A stretch of 39,069 nt of DNA from Bacteroidales bacterium (lineage in GTDB: Bacteria > Bacteroidota > Bacteroidia > Bacteroidales > UBA932), in the NCBI GenBank assembly GCA_030695025.1, contig JAUYTX010000001.1, forward strand, positions 1 to 39,069, given 5' to 3'. Below are positions 1 to 8,209 of the stretch, piece after piece; the stretch's first letter is position 1, and every line of letters begins with the position of its first letter. The notes under the pieces are model-generated. The model was given only the letters and a program-made list of their open reading frames with translations. It had not been told where the DNA came from and did not search any database. Position numbers and translations under genes: made by a program.

Positions 1-570
1 AACAGCTACTACCTCAAGTCCAATTTGCTTGTTAAGCAATGAGCCTTTCTCAATATCAATCGTGTGAGTTCCGTAATAGGTAGGGGCTCTCTGACTGTGC
101 TTTACATTTGAACCTCTAACCTGAGATGGAATATCTTGATAAAGAGAGCCTCCAAAAGCAACATTAAGCAGCTGGTGGCCTCTGCATATACCCAATAGCG
201 GTATATTTCTCTCAATTGCCATTCTGATAAGAGCAATATCAAAAGAGTCCCGCTCAGGAACAATCTGACCCATTCCGGGAACAGGCTCCTCGCCAAACCA
301 CTTTAGAGGATCAATGTCTTCGCCTCCTGTCATAATTATGCCATCAACACCATCAAGCATTCTGCTCATAATTTCAGGGTCATGAGTAATCGGAAGAACA
401 ACCGGAACACCGCCGGCTCTAAGTACCGATTTAACATAGGTTAAAGGGGCAGATACTGCTGTGCCCTCTCCCCAGGTAGAAGAGATGCCGATTACCGGCT
501 TTTTGCCTTGCTGCGCACATGCTGCAGCAGCCACAAGCAAAACAAGAACGATAGTTAAGAGTTTTTTCAT
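1..570 (-). CDS. Secreted class I glutamine amidotransferase-like hydrolase (peptidase C26, PuuD-like), 3' end outside window
   Basis: The first 190 codons are present; the reading frame is still open at base 1. The protein starts with a signal peptide (positive KK, hydrophobic run to about residue 18, small residues AACA before QQ), so it is exported, possibly as a lipoprotein although the lipobox is poor. The body matches the gamma-glutamyl-gamma-aminobutyrate hydrolase/peptidase C26 fold: an IGIS strand near residue 27, the TGGEDIDP motif near 81-88 and the nucleophile elbow GICRGHQ with Cys129. The catalytic His and Glu would lie in the missing part. Members of this family cleave gamma-glutamyl bonds; PuuD itself is cytoplasmic, so the leader is notable. 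It has its own promoter although AbgT ends only 37 bases upstream. Family is clear; substrate is unknown. Confidence 0.85.
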   Translation of the reverse strand, partial: MKKLLTIVLVLLVAAAACAQQGKKPVIGISSTWGEGTAVSAPLTYVKSVLRAGGVPVVLPITHDPEIMSRMLDGVDGIIMTGGEDIDPLKWFGEEPVPGMGQIVPERDSFDIALIRMAIERNIPLLGICRGHQLLNVAFGGSLYQDIPSQVRGSNVKHSQRAPTYYGTHTIDIEKGSLLNKQIGLEVVAV

Positions 571-586
571 TTTTCAGGGTTTTGTA

Positions 587-594
587 CAAATATA
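587..594 (-). promoter_or_regulatory. Bacteroidetes -7 element (TATATTTG) for the C26 hydrolase
   Basis: The minus strand reads TATATTTG, matching TAnnTTTG, with 16 bases between its last G and the ATG at 570. No convincing TTTG -33 element is seen. It suggests that the C26 gene can be transcribed apart from the abgT gene upstream. Confidence 0.6.
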
Positions 595-607
595 CAACTA
601 AAAAAAT

Positions 608-2122
608 TTATGGTAGGTACACCGGACCATCAAAGCCAACAGGTATTCCAATCCATATCCACAGAGCCATCATGATAACCCACACAATCATGAAGATTGT
701 AGTGTATGGAATCATAAGCGAGATTATTGTTCCTATACCGTTTTTCTCGTCATACTTTTGCGCATAAGTAACTATCAGGGCAAAGTAGCTCATCATTGGG
801 GTGATTACATTGGTAACAGAGTCTCCAATTCTGAAAGCTGCCTGTGTTAAGCCGGGGTGGTATCCAAGTATCATGAACATAGGTATGAATACCGGAGCCA
901 TGATTGCCCATTTTGCCGATGCGCTTCCCATAAACATATTCAGGAAAGCTGCTAAAATTACAAAGGCAATTATTAGTGGAATGCCTGTAAATCCAATATG
1001 GCTAAGGAATTCTGCCCCATCAATTGCAACAACCAAACCTAGATTTGAGTAGTTAAACCAATAGATGAACTGTGCCGCAAAGAATACAAGAACAATATAA
1101 CCGCCCAACCCCTTCATGGAGTGGGTCATGTGTTTTACTACATCTTTGTCGCTCTTGATTGTCTTCACAATCATTCCGTAGATAAGACCCGGTACGAAAA
1201 AGAGCAGCAGTAGCCCTACTACAATTCCGGAAAAGAAAGGAGAGCGTAGTATTCCTCCGGTTTCGGGATCGCGAAGAAGACCGTTTTCGGGAATTATGGT
1301 CCAGGCCATAAGTGCCAGAAATATAAGTGTACCGTAACCTGCCCATCTGAGTCCTTTTCTTTCAAGTGGCGTTATCTGCTCAATTTCAAGCGGTTTCTCA
1401 GTGCCGGTATATTTCCCCAGCCGGGGTTCAACAATTTTTTCAGTAATCCAGGTTCCCACAATCGTAACCATCACAGCACTAACCACCATAAAAAAGTAGT
1501 TTACCATAGGGTTAATGTTCATCTCTGCATCAATAATCTGAGCAGCAGAGGTAGAGAGACCGGCCAAAATCGGATCAACCGAGCCTATAAGAAAGTTTGA
1601 GCCAAATCCCGCGCTTACCCCTGCAAACGCAGCGGCAAAACCAGCCATCGGGTGGCGGCCAAGAGCGTGAAAAATCATGGCACCAAGCGGAATTAGTATT
1701 ACATATCCAACCTCAGATGCAAGGTGGGAGAAAATACCCGCAACAATTATGGCCGATGTTATGAGACTCTTTGGAGCACCCAAAACAAGCTGCCTGACAA
1801 GTACGGTAAAGAGTCCCGAACCCTCGGCAACCCCAATACCAATCATAATTACAAGTACAAGTCCCAGAGGGGGAAATTTCACAAAGTTGTGCTCTACATT
1901 GGTGTAGATCCATCTGATACCATCTGCACTTAAAAGGTTTTTCACCTTTATTATCTCTCCTGTTGCAGGGTGCGCAGCCTGCAGATCAAACGAGGCTGCA
2001 AGCCATGATAGCAATGCAACCAGAACTGCCATAATAAAAAAGAGGGTGGCCGGATGAGGCAGTCTGTTCCCAACCACTTCAATTGTGTCTAAGACACGGG
2101 CAAAACGGCTTTTTTTAGTCAT
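608..2122 (-). CDS. AbgT-family transporter (p-aminobenzoyl-glutamate type)
   Basis: A 504-residue, strongly hydrophobic inner-membrane protein with about a dozen predicted membrane segments, of usual length for the AbgT family. Recognisable parts are the N-terminal VVGNRLPHPATLFF region and the conserved FLNMFMGSASAKWAIMAPVF segment in the C-terminal half. AbgT of E. coli takes up p-aminobenzoyl-glutamate, a folate breakdown product; other family members have been described as sulfonamide exporters. The start ATG at 2122 lies 24 bases after the stop of the serine hydrolase upstream with no promoter motif in between, so the two are probably co-transcribed. Family assignment is firm; the substrate and direction of transport are not shown by the sequence. 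Confidence 0.9.
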   Translation of the reverse strand: MTKKSRFARVLDTIEVVGNRLPHPATLFFIMAVLVALLSWLAASFDLQAAHPATGEIIKVKNLLSADGIRWIYTNVEHNFVKFPPLGLVLVIMIGIGVAEGSGLFTVLVRQLVLGAPKSLITSAIIVAGIFSHLASEVGYVILIPLGAMIFHALGRHPMAGFAAAFAGVSAGFGSNFLIGSVDPILAGLSTSAAQIIDAEMNINPMVNYFFMVVSAVMVTIVGTWITEKIVEPRLGKYTGTEKPLEIEQITPLERKGLRWAGYGTLIFLALMAWTIIPENGLLRDPETGGILRSPFFSGIVVGLLLLFFVPGLIYGMIVKTIKSDKDVVKHMTHSMKGLGGYIVLVFFAAQFIYWFNYSNLGLVVAIDGAEFLSHIGFTGIPLIIAFVILAAFLNMFMGSASAKWAIMAPVFIPMFMILGYHPGLTQAAFRIGDSVTNVITPMMSYFALIVTYAQKYDEKNGIGTIISLMIPYTTIFMIVWVIMMALWIWIGIPVGFDGPVYLP

Positions 2123-2146
2123 TTTGTCATTTTTAAAAGTTTATAA

Positions 2147-3697
2147 TTATTTTAATTTAGTCCAGGCTCCAAAGTTTTCGGTATAACCGAAGTTTATGTC
2201 AAGTCCTGTACACTTTCCAGTCTTTTTATCAATTTCGAATGTTACTTTAAATTCATTTCCTCCCATTCTGAAGGCATACTCATTGCCATTGCTGTGTGAC
2301 AATTTGCTCTTCCAGCCCTTTGGGCCAATCTTTATATATAAATCACCGTTCTCAATGGTAACATAAGCCTTTCCAAACAGAGCGCCCTTATCGTAAATAC
2401 CCGGGAGCAATTTGGTGTCGGGAGCAGGTAGCTTCTCCTTTTCTGCCTCTTTTTTCATTGAAGTAAGCTGGCTCTTTTTTGAAGAGGCAAGCCATTCAGC
2501 ATAAAACTGAGTGTTGTAGTCCTTATCAGGAAAACCTTTGTAGAGGTCAATCATCCTCCTCATTATCGCATAGCGCGGAAAAGCAGGAGCTTCTGAGTTT
2601 ACCAGAATCATGATTCCAAGGTCGTATTCCGGCACATATGCACATAAAGCGGTAAAGCCCCAAGTAGTCCCCGTATGGAAAATCACCCTGTAACGGTTGT
2701 TCTGCTCAACAAACCAGCAATGGCCATAGAGAGTAATTCTGGATGAATCCTGAGAGGTGATGGTTTGCCCCCTTCTGATATACTCCATCTGCTCTTTGGC
2801 AACAACCTGTTTACCATCATATAAACCCTTGTTTATGTGAAAAAGGAGATACTTGGCCATATCATTTACATTAGAGCTTACAGAACCCGCAGGACCAATT
2901 ACTGTGAGCCAGTGCAAAGCCTGCTCGTCGCCATAAAGCGGATTAACCGCAACAGAATCAACCCATGTGGTGTCTGAAAGCATCTTTCCCCTCTTGTAAA
3001 CAAACTCGTGAGGAGTAGCAACATTCTCTGCAACAGCAAATTCCTCCCCCTCTACCCGACTTGAGGTCATTCCCAGAGGAGCAAAAATTCTCTCCCTCAC
3101 ATTATCTTCCCAACTCTTTCCGGTAAGTTTTTCAATAATTTTTGATGCAATTATGAATGTAATATTGTTGTATTCGTATGATCCTCTAAGGCTGTATTTA
3201 GGCTTAAGCAGAGGAAGCATATTATAAATGTCCTCCCTTTCGTAGCCCATATTTGGAATATAGGTGCCAAGCTGCCCCTGAAGGCCGGTTCGGTGAGTCA
3301 TAATATCTTTCACCTGCAGATTTGACTCCACCCATTTATCGTACATCTTAAAATCAGGCAGTATGTTTTTTACAGTATCTTCCCACTTAACCTTACCCTC
3401 CTCAACCAGTGAAGCCATAACAGCTGCAGTGAACGATTTTGAAACCGATCCTATCTGAAAAAGAGTGTTGGCATCAATCTTTTCGTCCTTCCCAAGCTCC
3501 TTCACCCCAAACCCATTCGAATAGATCATCTTTCCATCTTTAACCACAGAAATGGCCATGCCCGGTATTTGCCACTGTGCCTGAACCTTTTTGGCGTACT
3601 CTTCGGTTTTTCGAATGATCGCCTCATTGTCCTGCGAAAACACAGGAGCTGCAATAATTAAAAAAAGGGGCAGTAATGTCCCGATAAGTTTTTTCAT
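2147..3697 (-). CDS. Periplasmic beta-lactamase-fold serine hydrolase with C-terminal DUF3471-like domain
   Basis: A 516-residue exported protein. I place the start at the ATG at 3697, since it opens directly with MKKLIG, a hydrophobic core and a VFSQ signal-peptidase site; an upstream start would add a polar tail before the signal. The beta-lactamase/class C PBP fold is shown by the S84-V-S-K87 nucleophile motif, the Y176-N-N motif in the YxN position and HTGTT in place of KTG. The last roughly 100 residues form a separate beta-rich DUF3471-like domain. Such proteins are esterases, D-aminopeptidases or peptidases as often as beta-lactamases. The next gene, 24 bases on, is the AbgT transporter, so hydrolysis of an amide or peptide outside followed by uptake is a reasonable guess. 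Confidence 0.88.
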   Translation of the reverse strand: MKKLIGTLLPLFLIIAAPVFSQDNEAIIRKTEEYAKKVQAQWQIPGMAISVVKDGKMIYSNGFGVKELGKDEKIDANTLFQIGSVSKSFTAAVMASLVEEGKVKWEDTVKNILPDFKMYDKWVESNLQVKDIMTHRTGLQGQLGTYIPNMGYEREDIYNMLPLLKPKYSLRGSYEYNNITFIIASKIIEKLTGKSWEDNVRERIFAPLGMTSSRVEGEEFAVAENVATPHEFVYKRGKMLSDTTWVDSVAVNPLYGDEQALHWLTVIGPAGSVSSNVNDMAKYLLFHINKGLYDGKQVVAKEQMEYIRRGQTITSQDSSRITLYGHCWFVEQNNRYRVIFHTGTTWGFTALCAYVPEYDLGIMILVNSEAPAFPRYAIMRRMIDLYKGFPDKDYNTQFYAEWLASSKKSQLTSMKKEAEKEKLPAPDTKLLPGIYDKGALFGKAYVTIENGDLYIKIGPKGWKSKLSHSNGNEYAFRMGGNEFKVTFEIDKKTGKCTGLDINFGYTENFGAWTKLK

Positions 3698-3754
3698 AAT
3701 ATCTGGTTTAAAATTTTCATCCATGTTAACGGAAAATTCCCACTATTATTTATT

Positions 3755-3814
3755 TAACCGACTAACTGCCTGATTACACACGTTTTAAATAAGCAGGTTA
3801 AAATCGGTCGGTTA
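3755..3814. repeat. Inverted repeat between the serine hydrolase and radA (possible operator)
   Basis: TAACCGAC (3755-3762) and its reverse complement GTCGGTTA (3807-3814) flank 44 bases, with an inner pair CCTG (3769-3772) and CAGG (3794-3797). It sits in the divergent gap just upstream of the radA -7 element. It could be a regulator site or a weak cruciform; no regulator is identifiable here. Confidence 0.3.
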
Positions 3815-3846
3815 CAAAGATAATAGAATTTGGGAATCTATTTTCG

Positions 3847-3854
3847 TATATTTG
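3847..3854 (+). promoter_or_regulatory. -7 element (TATATTTG) for radA
   Basis: TATATTTG matches TAnnTTTG exactly and lies 18 bases before the radA ATG. A TTTG at 3829-3832 is too close to be a normally spaced -33 element. Confidence 0.6.
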
Positions 3855-3872
3855 TCTCACAAATTCAAGTTT

Positions 3873-5237
3873 ATGGCAAAAATCAAAAAGGCCTGGTTCT
3901 GCACATCGTGCGGAAACGAGAGCGCAAAATGGTTGGGGAGATGTCCCGCCTGCGGAGAGTGGAATACACTTCAGGAGGAGATTGTGAGTAAGGATGCGGG
4001 AGGTGCAGGCTCGAGGTCATCAGGGTTTCTGTCGGTAAGAAACCCAAAACCAGAATTATTGTCCGAGATCACCTTTACAGGAGAGAACAGAATCTCACTT
4101 GGCAACGGAGAGCTTGACAGAATTTTGGGAGGAGGTCTGGTAGCCGGCTCAATGGTACTTATAGGAGGAGAACCTGGTATAGGAAAATCTACCCTCTCTC
4201 TTCAAATTCCCATCCACTGCCCGGGACTAAAGACACTTTATGTATCGGGAGAAGAGAGTGCAAACCAGATTAAACTCAGAGCCCAAAGACTTGGCGGAGA
4301 CCACACCAACTGTTACATTCTGAGCGAAACCCTGCTTGAAAACATTTTAAACAGAGCTATTGAGAGCCAACCACAGTTAATAATAATTGACTCTATTCAA
4401 ACAGTTTATTCCCAACTTATTGAAAGCTCACCCGGCTCAGTTTCTCAGGTGAGAGAGTGTGCTGCCATGCTGCTAAAATATGCCAAGGAGACAAACACCC
4501 CGGTCTTTTTAATTGGCCACATTACTAAGGACGGAATGATTGCCGGGCCAAAAATTCTGGAGCACATTGTTGACGTTGTTCTGCAATTTGAAGGAGATAC
4601 CCGCCACTCATACAGAATACTACGAAGCATTAAAAACAGATTCGGCTCTACGGCAGAACTTGCAATTTACGAAATGGTAAATACAGGGCTTCGTGAAGTG
4701 AACAACCCTTCGGAGATGCTTATTCCCATGCACAAAGAGAACCTATCCGGAATAGCGGTTTCGGCAATGCTCGATGGCACGAGACCATTTTTAATTGAGA
4801 CACAGGCCCTTGTAAGCACAGCAGCCTACGGAACACCTCAAAGGTCAGGGACAGGGTTTGATGTCAGAAGAATGAATATGTTGCTTGCCGTTCTGGAAAA
4901 ACGAGCAGGTTTTCACCTATCGTCAAAGGATGTCTTTCTGAACATGGCAGGAGGATTAAAGGTGAGTGACCCTGCATGTGACCTTGCAGTTGTATGTGCA
5001 ATACTCTCATCAAATTTTGATGTCTCAATCTCACAGAAATACTGCTTTGCAGCAGAGGTAGGGCTTAGCGGCGAAATAAGGCCGGTTGCCCAGACCGAAA
5101 GAAGAATAGCCGAGGCAGAGAAACTTGGTTTTGAAAAGATCTTTATATCGGCATATAACAAACCCAAGACCAAATCGGCAATAACTGTAGTAACCCTTCA
5201 GGATATCCCCGATCTTGTGAAGGTGCTTTTCAGGTAA
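3873..5237 (+). CDS. radA: DNA repair protein RadA
   Basis: 454 residues, the usual RadA length. In order: an N-terminal C4 zinc finger (CTSCG then CPACGEW, residues about 11-33), a RecA-like ATPase core with Walker A GEPGIGKST, the RadA-specific KNRFG motif followed by STAELAIYEM, and a C-terminal Lon-protease-like domain. RadA is a DnaB-like branch-migration helicase acting in recombinational repair in the cytoplasm. I chose the ATG at 3873 (MAKIKK) because it is the normal RadA N-terminus and lies 18 bases after a -7 element; an in-frame TTG at 3852 overlaps that element. The gene stands alone, divergent from the serine hydrolase and convergent with the EamA transporter. Confidence 0.97.
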   Translation: MAKIKKAWFCTSCGNESAKWLGRCPACGEWNTLQEEIVSKDAGGAGSRSSGFLSVRNPKPELLSEITFTGENRISLGNGELDRILGGGLVAGSMVLIGGEPGIGKSTLSLQIPIHCPGLKTLYVSGEESANQIKLRAQRLGGDHTNCYILSETLLENILNRAIESQPQLIIIDSIQTVYSQLIESSPGSVSQVRECAAMLLKYAKETNTPVFLIGHITKDGMIAGPKILEHIVDVVLQFEGDTRHSYRILRSIKNRFGSTAELAIYEMVNTGLREVNNPSEMLIPMHKENLSGIAVSAMLDGTRPFLIETQALVSTAAYGTPQRSGTGFDVRRMNMLLAVLEKRAGFHLSSKDVFLNMAGGLKVSDPACDLAVVCAILSSNFDVSISQKYCFAAEVGLSGEIRPVAQTERRIAEAEKLGFEKIFISAYNKPKTKSAITVVTLQDIPDLVKVLFR

Positions 5238-5259
5238 GGAGATTTTTAATTCAGCAGCA

Positions 5260-5290
5260 GGGCAGCAACGACACCGGGCAGCAATGACAC
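5260..5290 (+). repeat. Two-copy 16-base tandem repeat after radA
   Basis: GGGCAGCAACGACAC (5260-5274) is followed after one base by GGGCAGCAATGACAC (5276-5290), 14 of 15 identical. It fills part of the gap between the convergent radA and EamA genes and is more GC-rich than its surroundings. It does not form a terminator-like hairpin. Confidence 0.5.
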
Positions 5291-5315
5291 TGTCCGGCAG
5301 GTTTACAAATCAGTT

Positions 5316-6347
5316 TTAAAGGAAAAACAGCGAGACACCCCCCACACTCAGAATCGCCCCTAACACCTCAATGAAGGTTACCTTACGCTTATAAAACAAC
5401 ACATAAGGGATAAGAATTATTATTGGTGTAGTGGCCATAATTGTAGAAGCCACGGCGGTGTTGGTGTATTGAACTGCCATCAGAGAGAGGGAGACTCCGA
5501 TGAAAGGGCCAAAAATTGCCCCCATGAAGATTGCACCCATTGCTCTCTTATCTTTGATTCCCTCTCTAAGCACCCCCACTCTTTTGGTGAGAAGTATAAT
5601 AAGGGCAAATCCGATTGCTCCGGTGATTATTCTCATCTGTGTAGCTGCAAAAGGGATATATGAAGCAACCTCACTGCCTGCAGCAGCTACAGAGTAGTGA
5701 TTCATCCCCTGTTTACTGAGAACAATACCCAGCCCTTGTCCCAAAGCTCCGCCAATACCAAGCAAAACACCCTTTAAAGGCAGGTGCAGCGAAACATTCG
5801 GAGTAATCTTTTTCAAAAAGCTTGTTTTCTCTTTTTCACAGCAGGCAACTACCGTCAGATTACTGGTGCCCGCAACAAGCGTATCACCAGAATTTGCTTT
5901 GCCTCCGTTTGCAGAACCCCGTTTAAGAATAGAGATTGCAATACCCAGCAGCGTCACAGACATCCCAAGAAAACCCATTGGCGATAATTTTTCACCAAGA
6001 AGCATCCACCCGAACAGAGCAGCAAACGGTGGTGCAAGAGTCATCAAAAGCTGTGAAAATCTCGCAGTAATTAATATGTATGAATAAAACAGGCATAAAT
6101 CGCCAAAGACAAACCCTACAACTCCCGAAAGCGACATCCAAATCCATGTCTTTGTATCAGCACCGGCAGGCAAAAAAGAGCCTGTTGTAAAGTAAAGCAT
6201 TGTGCCCAAAAGGAAAAAAGCAAAAAAGAGCCTCAGCAGATTTACTGACAGTGAGCCGATTCTCTTGCCCGCAAATTCAAAAAAGAGAGCGGTAAAGGTC
6301 CACGATACCGCAACCGAAATTGATATAAATTCACCAAAATATTGCAT
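5316..6347 (-). CDS. EamA/DMT-superfamily transporter
   Basis: A 343-residue membrane protein with two EamA halves of about five membrane helices each, as in the drug/metabolite transporter superfamily of inner-membrane permeases and exporters. The first half carries WTFTALFFEFAGKRIG and the SQLLMTLAPPFAALFGW re-entry into helix 4; the second repeats the pattern with YTNTAVASTIMATTPIIILI. Between them, about residues 143-190, is a polar linker longer than usual, with a Cys-Cys pair (VVACCEKEK) and several lysines. The ATG at 6347 lies only four bases after a TAnnTTTG element, so the message would be almost leaderless. The substrate cannot be told from sequence. Confidence 0.88.
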   Translation of the reverse strand: MQYFGEFISISVAVSWTFTALFFEFAGKRIGSLSVNLLRLFFAFFLLGTMLYFTTGSFLPAGADTKTWIWMSLSGVVGFVFGDLCLFYSYILITARFSQLLMTLAPPFAALFGWMLLGEKLSPMGFLGMSVTLLGIAISILKRGSANGGKANSGDTLVAGTSNLTVVACCEKEKTSFLKKITPNVSLHLPLKGVLLGIGGALGQGLGIVLSKQGMNHYSVAAAGSEVASYIPFAATQMRIITGAIGFALIILLTKRVGVLREGIKDKRAMGAIFMGAIFGPFIGVSLSLMAVQYTNTAVASTIMATTPIIILIPYVLFYKRKVTFIEVLGAILSVGGVSLFFL

Positions 6348-6351
6348 GCGG

Positions 6352-6359
6352 CAAAAGTA
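6352..6359 (-). promoter_or_regulatory. -7 element (TACTTTTG) for the EamA transporter
   Basis: The minus strand reads TACTTTTG, ending four bases before the ATG at 6347. With the usual start of transcription a few bases downstream, the transcript would begin at or next to the start codon. Confidence 0.55.
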
Positions 6360-6869
6360 GAAAAATTTTTGATTGCCATTATAAAGAATATTTACTCTTG
6401 TGCTTGTATGTTAAACCAAAACTGAATTCACATTTTCAGCAACATTTCAGTCACTTGTCAGCATTTAATGAGGAATAAATTTGGCATTTTATGACTAATT
6501 TCTCTTAAAGCGCTAATATTTAGCACATAGTGGCATTTTACAGTGCCGGCGGAATATAAACAATATAGTCGGGCTATTTGCCCACAGAACACTCACAACT
6601 TGCTGACAGTTTGCTGAATATTCAAATAGTCTGAGCGGCCGGAGTCTCTAAACGTGTCGGAACCTCTAAACGGAGGAGAGTGCCTCCTTTAATAAATTAT
6701 AATTATTTGGTTAATTGGATTTTAATTGATATTTTCACAACTGTAATCTCATGTTCAAAATCTAGAAGATTGATTTAGGAGACAAATCTTACAAATCATA
6801 ATAAATGCACCTCATTTAATTAGGTTTTCCAATTAGCTAGTATACCCCCGGTGTTGTAACTATTGGTGT
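6360..6869. other. About 510-base gene-free, AT-rich gap
   Basis: No reading frame with coding character on either strand and no tRNA-like pattern. Visible pieces are nested inverted repeats (6435-6463 against 6601-6618), a perfect small palindrome GCTAA-TAT-TTAGC (6512-6524), the direct repeat TGGCATTTTA (6482-6491 and 6531-6540), CTCTAAACG twice near 6646-6672, and a short hairpin GGAGG/CCTCC (6672-6687) followed by TTT. I see no clear promoter for the gene at 6870. It may be remains of a mobile element, but this is not proven. Confidence 0.4.
6435..6618. repeat. Nested imperfect inverted repeats (possible element relic)
   Basis: TTCAGCA (6435-6441) and TGTCAGCA (6456-6463) on the left match TGCTGACA (6601-6608) and TGCTGAA (6612-6618) on the right as reverse complements in the correct nested order. 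The inner spacing differs (14 against 3 bases). About 137 bases lie between the arms. No target-site duplication was found. Confidence 0.35.
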
Positions 6870-8102
6870 ATGAATAAAAAAATTAATAATATGAAGAAAC
6901 TCATTATTTTATTTATAATTGCTATTACATCCTGTCAGAACAATAGTGGCAATCAACCCAAAGATTTAAGAATAATTGACGTTGAAGGAGGGGTAGGTAA
7001 GGGTCGGTTGGTGAAATTGTCTGAGATAGCTGAGTCAATAGAATATATTCCGCTAGAGACAAATAGTGAAGCTGTTGTTGGAAAAATATTCTTTGAAAGA
7101 ATTATCTACGAGAAAGATTGTTTTTATTTTATGGAACGGAGCAGATCCATAATCATTTATGACAAGAGTGGTAAATATTTTAATAGAATTAATAGATATG
7201 GTCGAGGACCTCAAGAGTATGAAACTGCTTTTGATATGGATGTAGACATAATAACAGGCAATATTCTAATAGTAGGAATGAATAAAATTATCGAATATTC
7301 TATTAATGGTGATTTTATCAGGATTGTCAATTTTAGAAATAACACTTTATTAAACGATCAGTTTATAACTAAAGTGCAGAAGATAGATAATAAATATTTT
7401 CTACTTGCGCGTATTAGCAAAATAACAAAACACTCAGGATTTATAATTGACTCTGCGTCAAACATCATAAAAAGCATTTTCTACCCTGAATCCCAATATG
7501 AAATTTATCTAAGAAACCCCGACCTTATAATGCTGCCAACTTCATTTATGTTTAAAGATACAGTCAGATTAATAAAGGGCTATAATCAAGAGATATTAAG
7601 AATAAATAAAAAGTTCGAAGTAGATACTGCTTTCATTTTAAATTATGGAAAATATACTGCAGACTTAAATAATATGAACCACTTATTATCACGAGCTCCT
7701 TATATATGGTCGAGGTTTAAAATTTTCGAAAGCGACCAATATTTATTTATGTTTTTTCATGTTGGGCCATTGGCTGATAAACCAGCTAAAATGATTGGCA
7801 TGAGAGGAAATCAATATGATTATCAGCACGACTGCTCCTTCTTCAACAAGAGAACAGGAGAATTCCAATTTATTCACCAGCCTGAAATCAACCAACTTGG
7901 GTTTGTGGAGGACTTTGAAGGAGGCCCTGCTGTATGGCCAAAATATGTGAGTTCAGACGGCTACCTTATAACATATTTGTATGCACACGAGTTTAAAGCC
8001 CACGCAGAAACCCACGAAGTGTCAGAGAGATTTAAGCAGATTGCCCATAGCCTTAAAGATACCGATAACCCGGTCATAGTTAGGGTGAAACTTAAAAACT
8101 AA
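6870..8102 (+). CDS. Six-bladed beta-propeller lipoprotein (DUF5128-like)
   Basis: A 410-residue lipoprotein: a short hydrophobic leader ends in the lipobox ITSC, making Cys22 the lipidated residue (counted from the ATG at 6870; the ATG at 6891 is an equally good start). Right after the leader comes the family signature LSEIAESIEYIPLETNSEA and the INRYGRGPQEY blade motif, typical of Bacteroidetes six-bladed propeller proteins. The Cys is followed by QNN with no obvious surface-export signal. Function of the family is unknown; members are probably periplasmic or outer-membrane binding proteins. Its base composition is visibly more AT-rich than the flanking housekeeping genes, and it lies downstream of a long gene-free gap, both consistent with acquisition. 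Confidence 0.8.
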   Translation: MNKKINNMKKLIILFIIAITSCQNNSGNQPKDLRIIDVEGGVGKGRLVKLSEIAESIEYIPLETNSEAVVGKIFFERIIYEKDCFYFMERSRSIIIYDKSGKYFNRINRYGRGPQEYETAFDMDVDIITGNILIVGMNKIIEYSINGDFIRIVNFRNNTLLNDQFITKVQKIDNKYFLLARISKITKHSGFIIDSASNIIKSIFYPESQYEIYLRNPDLIMLPTSFMFKDTVRLIKGYNQEILRINKKFEVDTAFILNYGKYTADLNNMNHLLSRAPYIWSRFKIFESDQYLFMFFHVGPLADKPAKMIGMRGNQYDYQHDCSFFNKRTGEFQFIHQPEINQLGFVEDFEGGPAVWPKYVSSDGYLITYLYAHEFKAHAETHEVSERFKQIAHSLKDTDNPVIVRVKLKN

Positions 8103-8161
8103 TCAATTCATTTGATTAATTTCCTCCACAACATAATTATTAAGATAAAAAAATGAATAAT

Positions 8162-8179
8162 ATTCGTTTATAGACGAAT
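8162..8179. repeat. Short palindrome upstream of the DUF4143 ATPase
   Basis: ATTCGT (8162-8167) and ACGAAT (8174-8179) are perfect inverted repeats around TTATAG, 31 bases before the ATPase start. It may be an operator or a promoter-region palindrome. A near-consensus TATATTGG follows at 8186-8193. Confidence 0.25.
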
Positions 8180-8209
8180 TATTTGTATATTGGTGCAAAA
8201 TATTGGGCT

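Noticed and set aside
3829-3832. TTTG as -33 element of the radA promoter
   Set aside because: Only 14 bases separate it from the -7 element; the usual spacing in this phylum is around 19-21.
5238-5315. Terminator between radA and the EamA gene
   Set aside because: The repeats here are direct, not inverted, and the CCGG pieces give only four pairs with no T tract.
6672-6690. GGAGG/CCTCC hairpin as an intrinsic terminator
   Set aside because: Only five pairs with three T after it and no gene ending upstream on that strand.
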